This document shows, piece after piece, positions 60,849-64,000 of a DNA stretch of 64,000 bases. Every line of letters begins with the position of its first letter. Position 1 is the stretch's first letter. The stretch is from Bacillus oleivorans (GTDB lineage: Bacteria > Bacillota > Bacilli > Bacillales > JC228). The position numbers and the translations under genes are program-made. The notes under the pieces are model-generated. The model was not told where the DNA came from. It searched no databases and saw only the letters and a program-made list of their open reading frames with translations. Location of the stretch: NCBI RefSeq assembly GCF_900207585.1, contig NZ_OAOP01000001.1, forward strand, positions 620,001 through 684,000. Reading direction: 5' to 3'.

Positions 60849-62018
60849 TTACAAATCTTCTTGCAACTCTAAACTACCCCAGTACACAACCTCTCCATTA
60901 ATAATCGTCATCTCAACCTTATTCCGCAGATCAAACGGATCACCGTTCCAAACTGCAAAATCAGCATCCTTGCCAGCTTCAATCGAACCAACCCGGTCGT
61001 CAACCCCTAAGTGTCTAGCGGCATTCAAGGTTACAGCCTGTAACGCTAACTCTTCACTAACCCCATTCTTAACTGCTAAAATCACGCTCGTCATCAAGTG
61101 CTCAATCCCAACAACAGGATGATCGGTAGTTATTGAAAACGGAACTCCTGCTTCAGCCAAAGCTCCTAGTGTATGCCAGCCTTTATCTGCCAGTTCAACC
61201 TTAGAGCGGGAAGACATAGTCGGACCGACGGATACACGAACATCACTATGCTTCGCGATAAATTCTGCAATGTGATGACCTTCTGTACAGTGCTCAATTG
61301 TTAAATCAAAGCCGAATTCTCTTTTTAAGCGAAGAACGGTGACAATATCATCGGCACGGTGGGCATGTACCCGTAATGGAATTTCTCGCTTCAAGACTTT
61401 TGAGATATTCTCCAGACTTAGATCCCGGTCGACGTGTTCTTCTCTCTCTTGTTTATTTATATAATTCTGTGCTTTAATCAATTGCTCACGTAAAACCGCG
61501 GCTGTTCCCATCCGAGTGTTAGGCATTTTTCCTTTTGGCCCGTGCACCCGTTTTGGATTTTCACCAAATGCAGCCTTCAATCCAGATGGCTCTCTTACAA
61601 TCATGTCATCAACGACATGACCAGCCGTTTTTAAAACAAGCATTTCACCGCCAATTACGTTGGCGCTTCCTGGCATAACCTGTACTGTTGTAACTCCGAA
61701 ACGGCGGGCATCCGCAAAACCGGATTCCCCTGGATTTAATCCGTCAATCGCCCGAACCTGTGGGGTAAACGGACTTGTGGTTTCATTAAAGTCGGCACCT
61801 TCACTGCCAAGACCTTCTTCATGAACACCAAGATGAGTATGTACATCAATTAACCCAGGCGTAATCACTTTTCCATTCACATCGAACACTTTATATCCAT
61901 CTGGAACAGACACATCCTGTCCGACTGCCTCAATTTTTCCATCCTTCACTAAGATGGTTAGATTTTCTAACCTTGTGCCATCTCCTTTAAATCCAGATGC
62001 ATTTGTGATCGCAATCAT
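60849..62018 (-). CDS. Amidohydrolase family protein
   Basis: A 389-residue metal-dependent hydrolase of the amidohydrolase fold (imidazolonepropionase-like branch). GLIDVHTHLGVHEEG (about residues 54-68) is the metal-binding HxH; HAHRADD (about 218) and TIEHCTEGHH (about 241) provide further His ligands; ITTDHP (about 298) has the catalytic Asp. It ends with GSIEAGKDADFAVWNGDPFD, the usual beta-sandwich return. The reaction cannot be told from sequence; a peptide or hydantoin-like substrate is possible. Divergent from the M42/M55 peptidase genes. Confidence 0.88.
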   Translation of the reverse strand: MIAITNASGFKGDGTRLENLTILVKDGKIEAVGQDVSVPDGYKVFDVNGKVITPGLIDVHTHLGVHEEGLGSEGADFNETTSPFTPQVRAIDGLNPGESGFADARRFGVTTVQVMPGSANVIGGEMLVLKTAGHVVDDMIVREPSGLKAAFGENPKRVHGPKGKMPNTRMGTAAVLREQLIKAQNYINKQEREEHVDRDLSLENISKVLKREIPLRVHAHRADDIVTVLRLKREFGFDLTIEHCTEGHHIAEFIAKHSDVRVSVGPTMSSRSKVELADKGWHTLGALAEAGVPFSITTDHPVVGIEHLMTSVILAVKNGVSEELALQAVTLNAARHLGVDDRVGSIEAGKDADFAVWNGDPFDLRNKVEMTIINGEVVYWGSLELQEDL

Positions 62019-62157
62019 ATTTCTGCCTCCTATAATCCTACTAAATATTCTTGCTTTTTAAAAAATCTATATTTATACTTTACTACAAAACTTCGATTTT
62101 CGAAATGTTTCTCTCAATCTAGCAGATATCACCAAAATGAATAAAGGAGCCAATTGA

Positions 62158-63225
62158 ATGTACAAATTACTAGAAACCTTGACCTCTCTTAATGGACCTT
62201 GTGGCTATGAAGCAGCTGTATCACAATTTTTAAAAGAGTATTTAACCGAAAAAGCAGATTCAGTTGAAGTCGACCCAATTGGAAATGTGATTGCCCGAGC
62301 CAAAGGGAATCAGGAAGGGCCAGCCACCTTATTAACAGCTCATATCGATGAAGTTGGATTTATTGTAAAAAAAATCGAATCCAATGGACTACTTCGTTTT
62401 GAAAAATTAGGCGGACATGACGACCGAATTCTATTAGCTCAAGAAGTAACCGTGATGACTAAATCAGGGGAACTGAATGGTGTAATCGGGACGATGTCTG
62501 CTCATTATGTAAAATTTGATGATCCTTCCAAAGTTCGAAAGCACGCAAAGCTTTACATAGATATCGGTGCGACATCCAAAGCAGAAGCAGAAGAACTGGG
62601 GGTTGAAATCGGTACACCGATCACTTGGAAAAAACAACTGAAATACGCAGGCAGCGAGAAAACGGGAAAAGTAATCGGAAAGGCGCTCGACGACCGGGCT
62701 GGCTGTGCCGTTCTTCTGCAAACCTTGGAAGAGCTGCAGGACCGTAATTTTGCAGGCGAGCTCATCTTCCTATTTGCCGTGCAGGAAGAAGTGGGACTCC
62801 GTGGTGCGAAAACAGCTTCACAAAACCTCCAGGCCGATGTTGCGGTTGCAGTTGATACGACTGCGGTAAGCGATACACCTGAAGAAACGATGGACCAAAG
62901 TCTACAAATCGGAGCCGGGGTTGGCATTAAGGTAATGGACTTCAGTTTAATTACTCATTACAAAGTGAAGGATGCTCTGGTTGAAACAGCCAAGCGGGAA
63001 GAGATTCCTTATCAACTCGAAGTATTCCCTGGCATCGGGACGGATGGGGGAGCAGTAGCGTTTAGTCAAAAAGGCGTACCGACGGGGGTTTTATCGATTC
63101 CTTCACGCTATGCGCACTCACCAGTTGAGCTAATCGATCTGAAGGATCTCGAAGCAACCAAAGACTTACTCAAACAATTTGTCCGTTCATTAAAGAGCGA
63201 ATCTAAATTTACATTTACAAACTAA
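62158..63225 (+). CDS. M42 family glutamyl/deblocking aminopeptidase
   Basis: A 355-residue dinuclear zinc aminopeptidase that assembles into large tetrahedral shells in known members. TAHIDEVGFIV (about residues 62-72) gives the first His and Asp, KALDDRAGCAV (about 177-187) the bridging Asp, EEVGLRGA (about 212-219) the general-base Glu pair, DTTAVSD the next Asp and IPSRYAHSPVE the last His. It trims short peptides in the cytoplasm. It is 18 bases upstream of the M55 peptidase, suggesting joint peptide breakdown. AAAGGAGCCAATTG precedes the ATG. Confidence 0.93.
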   Translation: MYKLLETLTSLNGPCGYEAAVSQFLKEYLTEKADSVEVDPIGNVIARAKGNQEGPATLLTAHIDEVGFIVKKIESNGLLRFEKLGGHDDRILLAQEVTVMTKSGELNGVIGTMSAHYVKFDDPSKVRKHAKLYIDIGATSKAEAEELGVEIGTPITWKKQLKYAGSEKTGKVIGKALDDRAGCAVLLQTLEELQDRNFAGELIFLFAVQEEVGLRGAKTASQNLQADVAVAVDTTAVSDTPEETMDQSLQIGAGVGIKVMDFSLITHYKVKDALVETAKREEIPYQLEVFPGIGTDGGAVAFSQKGVPTGVLSIPSRYAHSPVELIDLKDLEATKDLLKQFVRSLKSESKFTFTN

Positions 63226-63243
63226 ATAGAGGAGGGCAATTTT

Positions 63244-64000
63244 ATGAAAATTTTCATCTCAGCTGATATGGAAGGGATTTCGGGAGTTGCGACAAACAAA
63301 CAGTTAGGAGTTAATGGCGAGTATCAGCGGTTCCGGAAGCAAATGACTTATGACGTGAATGCAGCGATAGAAGGAGCTTTTAACGGCGGTGCAGCTGAGG
63401 TTGTTGTGGCTGATGGTCATGGTAATATGTCGAACATTTTAATCGAAGAATTGGATCCGCGGGCAAGACTTGTTTCCGGTAATAATCGGGTAATGTGCCA
63501 ACTCGAAGGGTTAGATGAAAGCTTTGATGGAATTATGTTTGTTGGTCATCACGGTCGCGAGGGCGGCTCTGAAAGAACAGTGATCAGTCATACATTGGCA
63601 GGGATTTGTGTCAGTGAAATGAAAATCAATGGGAAGGTCGTCGGTGAAACGGAAATGAATTCCTATGTCGCTGGTGACTTTGGCGTACCTGCCATCTTCG
63701 TTAGCGGAGACGATGCCTATGTAACAGAAGTAAAAGAAACCCTTCCGTATGTCGAGGCAGCGATCGTTAAAAAAGCGATTGACCGCTTTGCTGCTGAGCT
63801 TCTTCATCCAGAAAAAGCAAGAGAGATTATCCGTGAAAAAGCAGAAGCCGCAGTCCGGGGAATTCAGAAGATGAAAACTGTTAAAATGGTGGGCCCTGTT
63901 ACTTTTGAGTTAACCTTTAAGGCGCCGAACCAGGCTCATATGACAACAACCCTTCCAACCGTCGAACTGATTACACCGACTCAAATCAGGTTTACCTGTG
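63244..64000 (+). CDS. M55 family D-aminopeptidase (DppA-like), 3' end beyond window
   Basis: The first 252 residues are present; the family is about 270-280 long. FISADMEGISGVA (about residues 4-16) has the zinc-binding Asp-x-Glu, ADGHGNM (about 57-63) and GHHGREGG (about 101-108) carry the zinc histidines, and ETEMNSYVAG (about 136-145) the late Glu. B. subtilis DppA removes D-Ala from D-Ala-containing dipeptides. TAGAGGAGGGCA precedes the ATG. Here it follows an M42 peptidase instead of leading a dpp transport operon. Confidence 0.92.
   Translation, partial: MKIFISADMEGISGVATNKQLGVNGEYQRFRKQMTYDVNAAIEGAFNGGAAEVVVADGHGNMSNILIEELDPRARLVSGNNRVMCQLEGLDESFDGIMFVGHHGREGGSERTVISHTLAGICVSEMKINGKVVGETEMNSYVAGDFGVPAIFVSGDDAYVTEVKETLPYVEAAIVKKAIDRFAAELLHPEKAREIIREKAEAAVRGIQKMKTVKMVGPVTFELTFKAPNQAHMTTTLPTVELITPTQIRFTC

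Overview
The window comes from a low-GC, endospore-forming-type member of the Bacillaceae. The evidence is AGGAGG-type ribosome binding sites, frequent TTG and GTG starts, U-tailed intrinsic terminators, an OppA very close to that of Bacillus subtilis, a Vpr-like subtilase and putative Spo0A boxes. The genus cannot be fixed from sequence alone. No rRNA, tRNA, CRISPR array or intact insertion sequence was found.

Layout. 1-3.3 kb: the 3' part of a D- to L-amino-acid conversion operon (M20 hydrolase, GNAT succinyltransferase, N-succinylamino acid racemase, YkvI-type permease). 4-8.5 kb: small membrane proteins, a family 2 glycosyltransferase, two DinB proteins and a WYL regulator. 8.8-16.2 kb: histidine utilisation (an atypical response regulator, hutU, hutI, hutG and a YjiH-type permease behind a switch-like leader); hutH and hutP are not here. 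16-31 kb: housekeeping and accessory genes, including a second DNA clamp gene, an LCP ligase, a MraY paralogue, a tandem pair of unknown membrane-anchored proteins and an efflux MFS gene behind a structured leader with a possible leader peptide. 31-38 kb: a TcaA-like protein, a second YjiH permease, an AimR-like receptor without a visible peptide gene, and an ECF41 sigma factor with its oxidoreductase. 39-46 kb: the oppABCDF oligopeptide operon and an AEC permease. 47-64 kb: a NERD nuclease-like gene between inverted repeat arrays, a large secreted nuclease with a dockerin, a Vpr-like protease, a fructokinase, a surface GDSL hydrolase, and an amidohydrolase/M42/M55 peptidase group that runs off the end.

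The most unusual feature is a set of at least twelve intergenic repeat arrays, about 5% of the window, in seven sequence families. Four unrelated families share a strict 20-21 bp period (two helical turns), and a fifth has 42 bp. Two families abut the 3' ends of two paralogous NERD / zinc-ribbon / winged-helix genes; one NERD gene lies between the same array in inverted orientation. Because 21 is a multiple of three, the arrays create long spurious reading frames, which I rejected as genes.

Functionally the window leans to nitrogen scavenging: secreted proteases and a nuclease, Opp uptake, peptidases, histidine degradation and D-amino acid salvage.
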